Assembly (NCBI GenBank): GCA_003152015.1 | Contig: PLZF01000063.1 | Location: 4,629-42,855 of the forward strand | Length of the DNA: 38,227 nt | DNA from: Acidimicrobiaceae bacterium | GTDB taxonomy: Bacteria > Actinomycetota > Acidimicrobiia > Acidimicrobiales > RAAP-2 | Direction: 5' to 3' | In this document: positions 26,641 to 35,330 of the stretch, one piece after another | Layout of the letters: the number at the start of each line of letters is the position of its first letter | Position numbering within the stretch: the stretch's first letter is position 1 | The notes under the pieces: generated by a model | What the model was told of the DNA's origin: nothing | Databases searched by the model: none | The model's input: the letters and a program-made list of their open reading frames with translations, nothing else | Position numbers and translations under genes: made by a program

Positions 26641-27900
26641 CTACCGGAACGAATAGCCGACGGGCAGGTGTTTCACTCCGGACACAAAGGATGACTCGGA
26701 CCACTGGGCTGGCCCGGTCGGCTCGATGTGGGCGAGCTGCTGACCGAGCTTGGCGAGCATGGTGCGGACCTCTCGACGGGCGAACTGGCTGCCAAGGCAG
26801 AAGTGTGTCCCGGCCCCGAACGATAAGAGCTTGTCGGCGTTGGGCCTTCGCACATCGAAATGCATCGAGTCTCTGAAGATCTCCTCGTCGCGGTTGGCAC
26901 TCGGGTAGGACAGGAGCACCCGCCCACCCTCGGGGATGTCAACGTCGCCGACCATGGTGTCCTCGGTGGCGTATCGGAGGAAGTGGCGAACGGGAGAGGC
27001 CCAGCGGATGCACTCCTCGGCGGCGTTGCCGGCCAATTCGGGGTCGTCGCGCAGGGCCCGCAGCTGGGAGGGGTCGCGCAGCATCGCCTCCATCCCTCCC
27101 GAGAGGGCATATGACGTGGTGTCGTGGCCGGCGGTGGCCACGATGATGTAGTACCAAAGGCGTTCGGCGTCGCCCATCGGGCATCCCCCGGGCTGGCCGT
27201 TGGCGATAACGCTGGCCAGGTCTTCGGTCGGACACTTCTGGCGGTCCTCGGTGATGGCATTGAAGTACCCGATGAACTTCATCACCGATTCGATCAGTCG
27301 GGCCTCCGCGTCGACGGCGTCGCCCATGAATTCCGGGTCGGCCGCTCCGAACAGCCCTTGGGTGAGCTCCATCATCAGCGGCTCGTCGGATTCGGGGACG
27401 CCGTAGATATCCATGATCACCCGGAGGGTAAAGGGCTGGGCAATGTCGCGGGCAAAGTCACACTCACCGCCGAGATCCCTCATCTTCTGCACGAACAGAT
27501 CGGCCAACGCCTCGATGCGCGGCTGACGGTGCTTGACCGCCGCCGGTTTGAACCACCCGTTGGTCACCAGGCGGTGGTCCCGGTGCTCCTGGCCGTCCAG
27601 GTGGACCAGCGTGCGAGGAACCGGCACGCCGGCATCGAGCATCCGGCGCCATTCCTCCTCTGGCGCGAGCACCGATCGGGATGTGTTGGTCCACCGGTCG
27701 TTCTCGCGAGAGACGTTGAACACGTCGGCGTATCGGGTTAAGACCCAGAACGGCTCGAACCCGGCCAGGTCGACCCTGAGGATCGGATTTGTCCGGCGGA
27801 TCTCGGCCACTTCCGTGTGCCAGCGGTCCATGTCCGCCCAGCACGTAGGGTAGGCAAACTGGGCGCCGTCGACCTCAGGGGTCACGGTAGGGGTGGTCAT
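26641..27900 (-). CDS. Cytochrome P450
   Basis: A 419-residue soluble bacterial P450. The heme-thiolate motif is SFGAGTHFCLGSQFAR with Cys near residue 368; the I-helix oxygen-activation motif is ATAGHDTTSYAL; the ExxR motif is EECIRWASPVRHF. Early on, HLDGQEHRDHRLVTNGWF is the usual C-helix region. It resembles actinobacterial P450s that hydroxylate steroids, terpenes or fatty acids; no substrate can be assigned. No ferredoxin or reductase gene is next to it. I used the ATG at 27900, six bases after GAGGAGG, instead of the ATG two codons upstream. Divergent from the metallo-hydrolase gene. Confidence 0.95.
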   Translation of the reverse strand: MTTPTVTPEVDGAQFAYPTCWADMDRWHTEVAEIRRTNPILRVDLAGFEPFWVLTRYADVFNVSRENDRWTNTSRSVLAPEEEWRRMLDAGVPVPRTLVHLDGQEHRDHRLVTNGWFKPAAVKHRQPRIEALADLFVQKMRDLGGECDFARDIAQPFTLRVIMDIYGVPESDEPLMMELTQGLFGAADPEFMGDAVDAEARLIESVMKFIGYFNAITEDRQKCPTEDLASVIANGQPGGCPMGDAERLWYYIIVATAGHDTTSYALSGGMEAMLRDPSQLRALRDDPELAGNAAEECIRWASPVRHFLRYATEDTMVGDVDIPEGGRVLLSYPSANRDEEIFRDSMHFDVRRPNADKLLSFGAGTHFCLGSQFARREVRTMLAKLGQQLAHIEPTGPAQWSESSFVSGVKHLPVGYSFR

Positions 27901-28042
27901 CGACATCCTCCTCGGGGAGCCTCAAGACGCTCCAGACCGTAAAGTATGTCCACACACGATTCCGCCCGTCCAGGCTCCAGCCGCGGCCCCACTCGTCGGT
28001 ACCATATGGCGGGCACTGGGTCCCCATGAGTACCGTGCCCCC

Positions 28043-29092
28043 ATGGTTGTGGTCACCGGGACACTGCAAAAGGAAGCCTGGGACCGCAAGGTCCTCCCTC
28101 CCGTGGAGCAGGTCCGACCCGGGCTGTGGTCGATTCCCGTCCCCATCCCCAACAATCCCCTCAGATACGTGTTGGTCTATGCGCTCGAGCTCGACAGGGG
28201 CGGCGTGGCTCTGGTCGATGCCGGTTGGAACACCGACGAGGCCTGGACCAGCCTCGGGGACGGATTGGCGCTGGCGGGCGGGAGCATCTCCGACGTCCGA
28301 GCCGTGCTGGTCACCCATATTCATCCCGACCATTACGGATTGGCGGGGAGGATCCGCGAATCGTCGGGTGCTTGGATCGGACTTCATCCCGACGACGCCA
28401 TCATGCTCGAGTCCCGCTACGGCGATACCGATCAGCTGGTGGCCAATATGACCCACCTACTGGTCGATTCGGGGGTGCCGGCTGACAAGCTCCCCGATCT
28501 CACCCTGTCCTCGATGATGATGAAGTCGATGGTCACCATGGCCAAGCCCGACGTGTTCTTCGAAGACGAGAAGGCCATCGAACTTCCGGGTTGGAACCTG
28601 CGCACCATTTGGACCCCCGGGCACTCTCCCGGGCACGTGTGCTTCTACAGCGAGGATCGTCGGCTGTTGCTCTCCGGTGATCACGTGCTTCCACGCATCA
28701 CACCGAACATCTCCGTCCATACCCAGCAGTTTCACAATCCACTTGGAGACTTTCTGGCATCGCTGTTGAAGGTCCAGAATCTCGGGGTTGATGAAGTGCT
28801 TCCCGGGCACGAATATCGGTTCGCCGACTTGGCCGGCCGTCTGGAAGAGCTCATCCAGCACCACGCCGACCGTCTCGACGAAATCGAAAACGTGCTCCGA
28901 GAGCATCCGGCGTCGACGGCATGGGACATCACCCTCCGGCTCCACTGGTCCCGTCCGTGGGACGAGATCGAATCGTTCATGCAACGACAGGCCAACGGCG
29001 AGACCTTGGCGCACTGTGTACTACTCGAACTTCACGACAGAATCCACCGAGAGGGCACCGACCCAGCGCGGTTCTCCCTGGCTGAGGGCTAG
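28043..29092 (+). CDS. Metallo-beta-lactamase fold hydrolase
   Basis: A 349-residue MBL-fold protein. The metal-binding motif is VLVTHIHPDHYGLAG (HxHxDH); WTPGHSPGHVCFYS and LLLSGDHVLPRITP provide the later His and Asp, and a C-terminal EVLPGHEYRF gives the last His. The layout is closest to glyoxalase-II-like and lactonase-like hydrolases. The ATG at 28043 is used; the open frame to 27893 reads across the P450 promoter region. Starts of this gene and the P450 face away from each other with 142 bp between them, so a shared regulatory region is likely. Confidence 0.9.
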   Translation: MVVVTGTLQKEAWDRKVLPPVEQVRPGLWSIPVPIPNNPLRYVLVYALELDRGGVALVDAGWNTDEAWTSLGDGLALAGGSISDVRAVLVTHIHPDHYGLAGRIRESSGAWIGLHPDDAIMLESRYGDTDQLVANMTHLLVDSGVPADKLPDLTLSSMMMKSMVTMAKPDVFFEDEKAIELPGWNLRTIWTPGHSPGHVCFYSEDRRLLLSGDHVLPRITPNISVHTQQFHNPLGDFLASLLKVQNLGVDEVLPGHEYRFADLAGRLEELIQHHADRLDEIENVLREHPASTAWDITLRLHWSRPWDEIESFMQRQANGETLAHCVLLELHDRIHREGTDPARFSLAEG

Positions 29093-29096
29093 CCGA

Positions 29097-29804
29097 TCAG
29101 GTCTTGTCGTCGGCAGCGGACACCGATGTCGGCTGGACCGGCCGGTCCTTCCGCCGTTTGAGGAGGTGGTGGACTCCGAACGCCACGACGACGACGGAAA
29201 CGATAGCGATCGCCGACCACAACCCCACCTGTTTCAGAATGTGCTCAAACGATTTGCCCACGACATAACCGAGCAACGTGTATCCGACTCCCCACAGCAC
29301 CCCCCCGATGGCGTTGTAGAAGAGAAACGTCCGATACCGGACTCCGCTCATCCCGGCGAGCCCGGGGATCACCGCCCGGGCGAACGCCATGAACCGCCCG
29401 AGGAAGACAGCTGGGCCTCCGTACCGTTCGAGAAGCGCGGTGGTTTTGGCCACCCCCGGGTTCCCCTTCATGGGGCGATGGTGGAGAATCCAGGGGCCGG
29501 CCTTTTTCCCCACTTCGTAGCCGACCGAGTCGCCGGCGATAGCACATACCACCACGATGACGATCATCAATCCCAGGTTGACCTGGTGCAGGCCAGCCAG
29601 CACGCCGCCGATCACCACCGCCGTCTCACCAGGGAGAAAGAAGCCGACCAACAGCGCCGCCTCGGCAAATGCCAAAAAGCCCACCAACGCGTAGGCCGCC
29701 GGTCCGTGGAAATGGAGCAGTGAGCCGACGAACCCGGTCGGTTGGTTCGAGCCGTGAGAAGTGCTGGTGGCGAGCAACAGATGGCCGGCCGATAGAACCG
29801 TCAT
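29097..29804 (-). CDS. DedA family membrane protein
   Basis: A 235-residue integral membrane protein of the DedA/VTT family, linked to undecaprenyl phosphate or lipid flipping. Signature parts are VGFFLPGETAVVIGGVLAG, AGDSVGYEVGKKAGPWIL and FLGRFMAFARAVIPGLAGMS with the conserved GRF..R region. Four to five membrane segments are visible and the C-terminus is basic (HHLLKRRKDR). It lies ten bases after the zinc-ribbon gene on the same strand and is tail-to-tail with the MBL hydrolase, four bases apart and without an obvious terminator. Confidence 0.93.
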   Translation of the reverse strand: MTVLSAGHLLLATSTSHGSNQPTGFVGSLLHFHGPAAYALVGFLAFAEAALLVGFFLPGETAVVIGGVLAGLHQVNLGLMIVIVVVCAIAGDSVGYEVGKKAGPWILHHRPMKGNPGVAKTTALLERYGGPAVFLGRFMAFARAVIPGLAGMSGVRYRTFLFYNAIGGVLWGVGYTLLGYVVGKSFEHILKQVGLWSAIAIVSVVVVAFGVHHLLKRRKDRPVQPTSVSAADDKT

Positions 29805-29814
29805 GGGGTCGGGG

Positions 29815-30249
29815 TCACGACGACGAGAACAATGTCACGCTCGTCCAGGCTCGACGCCGACACGCCGGGCAGGTCATTCGATGGTCGAACGTTCGTCCCG
29901 GAACCCAGGCACCGAACGGGAGCTGCAGCAACACAAAGTCGAGAACGCTGACCCGGGTCACCGACCCACAGGCAGAGCACTCCACCGCCAGCAACCCCCG
30001 CAGAGGCAGTGGGTCGGCTCCGATATCGGTAAAGATCGCCGCCTCGGTCTCTTTGGGCGGTGCAGCCGTCGAGTAGAGCGCATGCTTCCCCGCCGGGCGG
30101 GCCCGTCGGCCGCCTGTCGGCGGCAGCGGAACGTCGTTCCCCCGGGAATTTGTCTCTTCGGCTTCGGACCCGGTGGAAACGGCCACCTGAGAATCGACCG
30201 GCATCCAGTAGAGCGCCCGCTTTCCCAATGGGTCAAGACCCTCAGGCAT
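29815..30249 (-). CDS. Zinc-ribbon protein coupled to parA, with duplicated GK(R/H)ALY motif
   Basis: A 144-residue protein with no named function. Two short similar motifs occur early: DPLGKRALYWMP near residue 8 and RPAGKHALYSTA near residue 55, separated by a polar, probably disordered linker. The C-terminal half has a CxxC pair VECSACGSVTRV and a second TCPACRRRAWTSV, forming a probable zinc ribbon around FGAWVPGRTFDHRM. The ATG at 30249 overlaps the parA stop (TGATG), so a TTG one codon upstream was rejected. I believe similar proteins accompany ParA in other Acidimicrobiia, but this needs a search. Motif duplication with ParA coupling suggests a partner or adaptor of ParA. Confidence 0.75.
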   Translation of the reverse strand: MPEGLDPLGKRALYWMPVDSQVAVSTGSEAEETNSRGNDVPLPPTGGRRARPAGKHALYSTAAPPKETEAAIFTDIGADPLPLRGLLAVECSACGSVTRVSVLDFVLLQLPFGAWVPGRTFDHRMTCPACRRRAWTSVTLFSSS

Positions 30250-31034
30250 CAACGGGTGGTCCCTGCGCTCACCGGCGTGTCGAGCAACAGTTTGGCCAGA
30301 TCCCGGTAGGCCTGGGCTCCCGCCGAACTCGGCGCATGCTGGAGAATCGACTTACCTCGCGCCGGTGCTTCGGCAAACCGGATCGATTTCCTCACCGGCG
30401 GTTGAAGCACGGGGATTCCATAGCGGCTCTCGACTTCTTCGAGGACGTGACGAGCGTGTTTTGTGCGTTCGTCATACATGGTGGCGATGATCCCACGTAC
30501 TTTCAGGTCCCCGTTGGCGAAGGTGCGCACATCTTCGATGGTCTCGAGAAGTTGGCCCACTCCCCGATTCGACAATGCCTCGCATTGCAGCGGGATGAGT
30601 ACGGCGTCAGCGGCGGTAAGGCCGTTGATGGTGAGTACTCCCAACGACGGTGGGCAGTCGATCAAAATGAGGTCGTAATCGGCGAGTACCGGCTCGAGCG
30701 CTCGTTCGAGGACGTGTTCCCGACCGGTTCGGGTCAGGAGGTGCACCTCGGAGCCGGCCAGGTCGATGGTGGAGGGAAGCAGATCGAGGCCGTCCACTCC
30801 GGGAACGGGGCGGCGGACGTCGCCCACCTTGGCCCGGCGCACGAACACATCGTGCAGAGACTCATCGAGAGCATCCGAATCGAAGCCCAACGAGAAGGTG
30901 AGGCAGGCCTGAGGATCGAGATCGACGACAAGCGTCCGGCGTCCGAGCTCCGCCGATGCCACCCCCAAGGAATGAACAGTGGTGGTCTTCGCCACTCCGC
31001 CCTTCTGGTTGGCCACGGCGAGAACCTCGGTCAC
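30249..31034 (-). CDS. ParA/Soj-type P-loop ATPase
   Basis: A 261-residue ParA-family ATPase that dimerises with ATP and binds DNA nonspecifically. The deviant Walker A is VANQKGGVAKTTTVHSLG (KGGxxKTT), followed by LVVDLDPQACLTFSLG, LIDCPPSLGVLT and a C-terminal RKSIRFAEAPARGKSI. The start is a GTG at 31034. No parB gene or parS-like site is in the window, and this locus is not next to rnpA/gidB, so it is probably an orphan ParA that positions another cargo rather than the chromosomal segregation copy. It heads the operon with the zinc-ribbon and dedA genes. Confidence 0.9.
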   Translation of the reverse strand: MTEVLAVANQKGGVAKTTTVHSLGVASAELGRRTLVVDLDPQACLTFSLGFDSDALDESLHDVFVRRAKVGDVRRPVPGVDGLDLLPSTIDLAGSEVHLLTRTGREHVLERALEPVLADYDLILIDCPPSLGVLTINGLTAADAVLIPLQCEALSNRGVGQLLETIEDVRTFANGDLKVRGIIATMYDERTKHARHVLEEVESRYGIPVLQPPVRKSIRFAEAPARGKSILQHAPSSAGAQAYRDLAKLLLDTPVSAGTTR

Positions 31035-31074
31035 CTGGGGAGTCTACGTCGCGTACCGGGCGACGCCGGAAGGC

Positions 31075-33321
31075 TCAGAATCCAGCCATGGCCACCATGG
31101 GCCGGTTCAGTGGGGTCCCGCCCATAGATCCGAAGAAGGGGGCCGAATAGCTGAAGATGCCGCCGTCGGAGGCCACGAATCGGTAACCGCTGCCGTTGGA
31201 CGTCGCCGTCATGCCGACAATGGGTCTGTTCAGCGGGTATCCCCCGGCCGAACCGAGGAAGGGGGCGCCCCCGAAAGCGAAGATGCCGCCGTCGGAGGCG
31301 ACCTCCCAGTATCCGCCGGTGTTGCTGTCGTTGGTCAGACCGACGATGGGCGCGTGCAGGGGCTGGCCACCCATGGAACCCAGGAACGGGGCGTATCCGA
31401 AGGCGAAGATGCCGCCGTCGGAGGCCACCAGACGGTACCCGTCCCCATTTGTCGATGGGGAGATCCCGACGATCGGAGCCCGCAACGGACGACCACCCAT
31501 CGATCCGTAATACCCGGCATCGCCGAAGGCGAAGATGCCGCCGTCGGAGGCCACCTCCCAGTACCCCCGGCCATCAGGGGTGGCCGCCATGGCCACGATG
31601 GGGCTGTTCAACGGACGACCACCCATCGATCCGTGGAACCCGGCCTGGCCGAAGGCGAAGATGCCGCCGTCGGAGGCCACCTCCCAGTAGCCGCCAGTGC
31701 TCGGGGCCATCGCCGCCCCGACTACCGGGGCGTTGAGATGGATGTTTCCCGTCGATCCGCAAAAGGGTGCACCGCCGAAGGAAAAGACGCCGCCGTCGGA
31801 GGCGACGAGGTTGTAGCCGCTGTTGGCGGCACCGGGCACGTCACAGGCGGCGACCGATCCGCGAGGCGTGGTGCCACCGGCGTTTCCCGTCAGCTGGGCG
31901 TCGTGATGGAACATCGGCCACGAACCTCTCCCCACCGCCAGCGCACCGTTGGACGAGGGAATTTCAAAGTGCTCGATCCTCCCGTAGAGATGCACCGGGC
32001 TGCCGGCGGCCACATAACCGGCCAGGGTGATGCCTACGGTTCCGTTCGGGTCGCTGGACACCAGAGGCGCATTCTGGAGCCCGAGATTGGGGTCGAGTAC
32101 GTCGACTTGGGCGCCGGTGATTCCATCGAAGATGAAGGCGCCGTTGATGGTCGGAACTATCACATCCTGGTCGCCGAGACCGAAGAGGTTGGCGGTCACC
32201 ACCGAGCCGATGACCCGAGGCAGACCGGCGTGATGCCAGATCGGAGCGCCGTTGGCGGCGTTCAGTACCCAGATCGACCCGGAGTTCCCGTTGTCGGTTC
32301 CCTCGGCCACTTCCAAGGATCCGTTCCCCGCGATGTCGGCAAGTGCCGGCGAAGAGAACGTGCTGCCGTCCACGGTCGTCGACCACCGCTGCCCACAGTG
32401 AGTGTCATAGGCCTTGACGGTATTGGTGTCGGAGGCTCCGGCGAAATAGTCGCCGGTACCGGTCACGATGCCGGTGGCTCCTCCGGGGAGGAATCCGCCC
32501 ACGGCCGGGGAGGAGTCGACCACCTGGTTGGTATCGGCTCGGCAGATCAGATTGCCCTGGGCACTCAGAACGCGAATGTGGCCACCGTCGCGGTACTGCT
32601 GGCCCTGGCCGGCGCCTTCGGACTGGTCGCCACCCATGATCGCCTCGGTCTGGCCGGTTCCGTACAGATCAGCGAGAGCAGCCGTCGAGTGGGTGCTGTC
32701 AGAGTTGAAGAACGGCCAACCCGTAAGCGTAGCGCCATTGGCGGCGTCGAGGGCATAGGACTGTTGACCCAGTGAGCCCGCCACCACATCGGTCCCACCC
32801 TGAAGCGACCCGATGCTCATGCCGGCCTGGACACCCGAGTCCGGCGCCACGTCAGTCGGCGGATTGACGACGGGCGTGAACCACTTGAAGGCGCCGGTGG
32901 AGCTGAAGGCCTGATACCCGCCCGGGACGGGGTCACCATCATTTCCAGACCCGAAGAACACCGTGGAGTGGCCATCAGGCTGGGAGGCAACCGAAGGCGT
33001 CGAGTCCACCGGCGGGCTGCCATCGGTCACCGGCCACCCCGCTACTGCAGATCCATCGGACAGGTGGACCCCGTAAGCAAATCCCCGCCGGTCCCCCACC
33101 ACCACCGCCGGCGATCCATCCAGATTGGCCACGTCGGGCGACGACATGGCGATGGGTTGGTCGGTGTCTTCAAGGGTGTCCGTCCACGTCGGCGTGGTAT
33201 CCCAACTCGAAGACGAAATGCTGGTGACGGAAGCCGAGTGTGCGGCCGGCGTTGGCATGGTCACTGCCACGACGAACACCGAAGCCAACACTGCAGCGAT
33301 GACGAGTGCGCGCATCCACAT
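31075..33321 (-). CDS. Secreted propeller protein with six C-terminal SDGGIFAFG repeats
   Basis: A ~748-residue exported protein. A signal peptide is visible (MRALVIAAVLASVFVVAV, then PTPAAHSA). Residues ~30-490 look like a beta-propeller of the FG-GAP/PQQ type (SSPDVANLDGSPAVVVGDRR, PALADIAGNGSLEVAEGTDN, ANLFGLGDQDVIVPTINGA). From about residue 495 there are six ~42-residue copies of GYxxVASDGGIFAFGxAxFxGSMGG. The role is probably at the cell surface, binding or matrix-like; enzymatic activity is not evident. The start is uncertain: I used the ATG at 33321, but GTG codons at 33342 and 33336 and the frame to 33375 are possible. Its repeats match those at the left edge of the window. Confidence 0.8.
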   Translation of the reverse strand: MWMRALVIAAVLASVFVVAVTMPTPAAHSASVTSISSSSWDTTPTWTDTLEDTDQPIAMSSPDVANLDGSPAVVVGDRRGFAYGVHLSDGSAVAGWPVTDGSPPVDSTPSVASQPDGHSTVFFGSGNDGDPVPGGYQAFSSTGAFKWFTPVVNPPTDVAPDSGVQAGMSIGSLQGGTDVVAGSLGQQSYALDAANGATLTGWPFFNSDSTHSTAALADLYGTGQTEAIMGGDQSEGAGQGQQYRDGGHIRVLSAQGNLICRADTNQVVDSSPAVGGFLPGGATGIVTGTGDYFAGASDTNTVKAYDTHCGQRWSTTVDGSTFSSPALADIAGNGSLEVAEGTDNGNSGSIWVLNAANGAPIWHHAGLPRVIGSVVTANLFGLGDQDVIVPTINGAFIFDGITGAQVDVLDPNLGLQNAPLVSSDPNGTVGITLAGYVAAGSPVHLYGRIEHFEIPSSNGALAVGRGSWPMFHHDAQLTGNAGGTTPRGSVAACDVPGAANSGYNLVASDGGVFSFGGAPFCGSTGNIHLNAPVVGAAMAPSTGGYWEVASDGGIFAFGQAGFHGSMGGRPLNSPIVAMAATPDGRGYWEVASDGGIFAFGDAGYYGSMGGRPLRAPIVGISPSTNGDGYRLVASDGGIFAFGYAPFLGSMGGQPLHAPIVGLTNDSNTGGYWEVASDGGIFAFGGAPFLGSAGGYPLNRPIVGMTATSNGSGYRFVASDGGIFSYSAPFFGSMGGTPLNRPMVAMAGF
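31078..31830. repeat. Six ~126-bp coding repeats
   Basis: The stretch encoding the C-terminal repeats of the 31075 gene. Each unit of ~126 bp includes GAAGATGCCGCCGTCGGAGG or a close variant on the plus strand (for example near 31157, 31280, 31406, 31532, 31658 and 31784). The spacing is regular, so unequal recombination could change copy number in frame. Confidence 0.85.
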
Positions 33322-33644
33322 GGCGCGCACCGACACTTTCACCCGCGAGATTCTGAGGGTCAGGTGTACCGGCACGATCTGGTCAGGCTAACGGAGGGCC
33401 AAAGCCGGTGTGCACCACCTCACTGATACCTGGTCGGTCCGTCGGTCCGTCGGTCCGTCGGTCCGGTAGACGGGCAGCCCGTCGGCCGGGTTACTGTCTC
33501 ATGTCGCTGTCGCGGTGCTCACGTAGCGCAGCATTCCGCTCGACGAGGAGCCAGAGGAGACCTTGGTCCCGTCGGTCGCTACCCACTCGTCAATGGCACT
33601 GGCATCGGACGACCCGCCGCCGGACCCGGCCAGCGACCTTCCCG
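33322..33644. other. Intergenic region upstream of the propeller gene
   Basis: About 320 bp between two minus-strand genes. It holds the probable promoter of the propeller gene and an 8-bp tandem repeat (33436-33467). A minus frame at 33499-33640 reads GSGGGSSDASAIDEWVATDG and has no recognisable family. Nothing else stands out. Confidence 0.4.
33436..33467. repeat. 8-bp tandem repeat GGTCCGTC
   Basis: Three perfect copies of GGTCCGTC (33436-33459) plus a fourth ending in GGT. It lies in noncoding DNA about 110 bp upstream of the propeller-gene start and downstream of the LLM oxidoreductase. Confidence 0.9.
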
Positions 33645-34709
33645 TCAAACCGGGGGAAGCCCAGGACTCCCTGTGGCCACGGCGCGGGCCACGTCGCTCC
33701 ATCGCTCCAAGGTGGCCGGAACGCTCGTCCACTGAGGCGACGCCGAGTAGCAGATAACATGACTGGCAACCGAGGCGTAACGATCGATCAGTGCCTGGCC
33801 CAGTCTTTCCCACGGCGCAGTGACGGCAAAAGCGTCGACCATCTCGTCGGTGACAGTGGCGGCCATCCCGGCGAAATCGCCGGCCCGTTGCAGTTGATTG
33901 AGCCGCTCACCGACACCGAACCAGCCATGGGTGTCGAAGACCACTTCATACCCGGGCGTCGAACCGTAGAAGGCGAGGCGCATCCGGACGTCCTCACGCT
34001 GAGCTGACAACTCTTCCTCACTGTCCCCCACGATGGTCATGACCGGGCAGGCCAGCGCCACCTGGCCGGGGCGACGGCCGGCACGGATCTCACCTTCGGC
34101 GACCGCCGGGCGGACCACCTGCTCGAGGTAGGTCGCGGTATTGAGCGGGTGGACATGCATCCCATCGGCCACCTCTCCGATCATCCGGCACATCCAGGGA
34201 CTGACGCCGGCCAGGTAGATGGGCGGATCGTCGTGGTCCATGGGACCCGGCGACCACATATCGGGCAGGAGGGAGAACGAGTAGAAGTCTCCGTCGAACC
34301 GCAACCGCTCCTGGCGCCGGAAGGCTCGGAAAATCGAACGGACGGCGGCCACGTACTCCTTCAGTCTCGGCCCCGGGTGGTCAAAGGCAGCGGAATACCG
34401 ACGCTCCACGTGGGCTCTTACCTGGGTGCCCAATCCGAGGGTGAACCGACCCCCGGTGGCGTCGGCCAGCATCCACGCCGCCTGGGCTGAGACCATCGGG
34501 CTGCGGGCGAACGCCACGGCAATACCGGTGCCGATGGCCAGGCCGTCGGTGGCCAGCGCCGCCGCCGTGCACATGCTGAAGACGGGCTGCGCACTCTCGG
34601 TGAGCCAAAGTCCGGAGAACCCGGCCTGTTGTGCCTGACGGGCGACGGTCTGCATGGCCGATGGCGACGAACCGAAGCCGATCACGTCGAGCCGGAAGGG
34701 TGGACTCAT
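33645..34709 (-). CDS. LLM class F420-dependent oxidoreductase
   Basis: A 354-residue luciferase-like TIM-barrel oxidoreductase. Features of the F420-type subgroup (TIGR03617-like) are QAGFSGLWLTESAQPVF, LAIGTGIAVAFARSPMVSA, GRFTLGLGTQVRAHVERRYS and PPIYLAGVSPWMCRMIGEVA. Members reduce or oxidise diverse substrates with coenzyme F420; the substrate is unknown here. The ATG at 34709 has AAGGA five bases upstream. No other F420 gene adjoins it. Confidence 0.92.
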   Translation of the reverse strand: MSPPFRLDVIGFGSSPSAMQTVARQAQQAGFSGLWLTESAQPVFSMCTAAALATDGLAIGTGIAVAFARSPMVSAQAAWMLADATGGRFTLGLGTQVRAHVERRYSAAFDHPGPRLKEYVAAVRSIFRAFRRQERLRFDGDFYSFSLLPDMWSPGPMDHDDPPIYLAGVSPWMCRMIGEVADGMHVHPLNTATYLEQVVRPAVAEGEIRAGRRPGQVALACPVMTIVGDSEEELSAQREDVRMRLAFYGSTPGYEVVFDTHGWFGVGERLNQLQRAGDFAGMAATVTDEMVDAFAVTAPWERLGQALIDRYASVASHVICYSASPQWTSVPATLERWSDVARAVATGSPGLPPV

Positions 34710-35021
34710 GGTTATCCTTTCGGCCCCGGTCTTGGCCCGGTCTTGGCCTCGGGGGCAGAAGCCTTCCGGGGGTGTGGCACCTGACCCTCACAATTCGGCC
34801 ATTCTCCCATTTCAGAAGAGTAGTTTGACCTGCTCGCTACCATTCGCCAGCGACCGCTAAAGACCACCATTTTCCACTGCATCGCCCCTGGATCGCGCCC
34901 CGACATCATCGTTGGTTCCATGGCCGATTGGCCACCTGGCCGACAGCACCGCTCCGATGCCAGTGATGCTGGTGGACGTTGAACCAACCGTTGGCCACCG
35001 GACTGGCGACACGCTGGTCGG
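34710..35021. other. Intergenic region with no recognisable gene
   Basis: About 310 bp. The first part holds an imperfect duplication (GGTCTTGGCCCGGTCTTGGCC near 34729). Open frames here on both strands are Arg/Pro/Ser-rich and resemble no family. The last ~50 bp precede the vapB fragment and may hold its former promoter. Confidence 0.4.
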
Positions 35022-35330
35022 GTGACCGATCTACACGTACGGATCCCCGATGACGTGGCCGCCCGGATCGCCTCGAAAGCAGCAGGGCGTGGCCGCACCC
35101 TCGAAGAGGTTGCCGCTCAAGTTCTCGCCGACCACGCCCGGTCTGCAGCACTTTTAAACAGACACCGACAGTGTTTGTCGTTCCTCAGCTGGTCCTCACT
35201 GAGACCGCCTGCCTGGTCGGCAAGCTCCTCGGCCCCGTCGCCGATGCCAGCTATCTTCGGCCGATGGCCGAAGCACCGCTTGACTGCTATGCGATCGACG
35301 GGAAAGACCTTCTTCGCATGGCCGCACTGA
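35022..35330 (+). pseudogene. VapB-type antitoxin fragment, 3' end replaced
   Basis: A GTG-started frame whose first ~45 residues (TDLHVRIPDDVAARIASKAA, then RTLEEVAAQVLADHARSAAL) form the ribbon-helix-helix part of a VapB/CopG-like antitoxin. After about 35150 the same frame simply reads the neighbouring toxin sequence out of frame (Ser/Pro/Trp-rich). The C-terminal toxin-neutralising part of the antitoxin is therefore missing, so this is the remains of a toxin-antitoxin locus, although the DNA-binding domain could still be made. Confidence 0.75.

Noticed and set aside
31078-31830. Regularly spaced identical ~20-mers
   Set aside because: The spacing is 126 bp within an open frame encoding protein blades, not a CRISPR array.
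33499-33813. 104-residue minus-strand frame downstream of the LLM oxidoreductase
   Set aside because: Mostly overlaps the oxidoreductase in another frame; the remaining Ser/Gly-rich part has no family match or start site.
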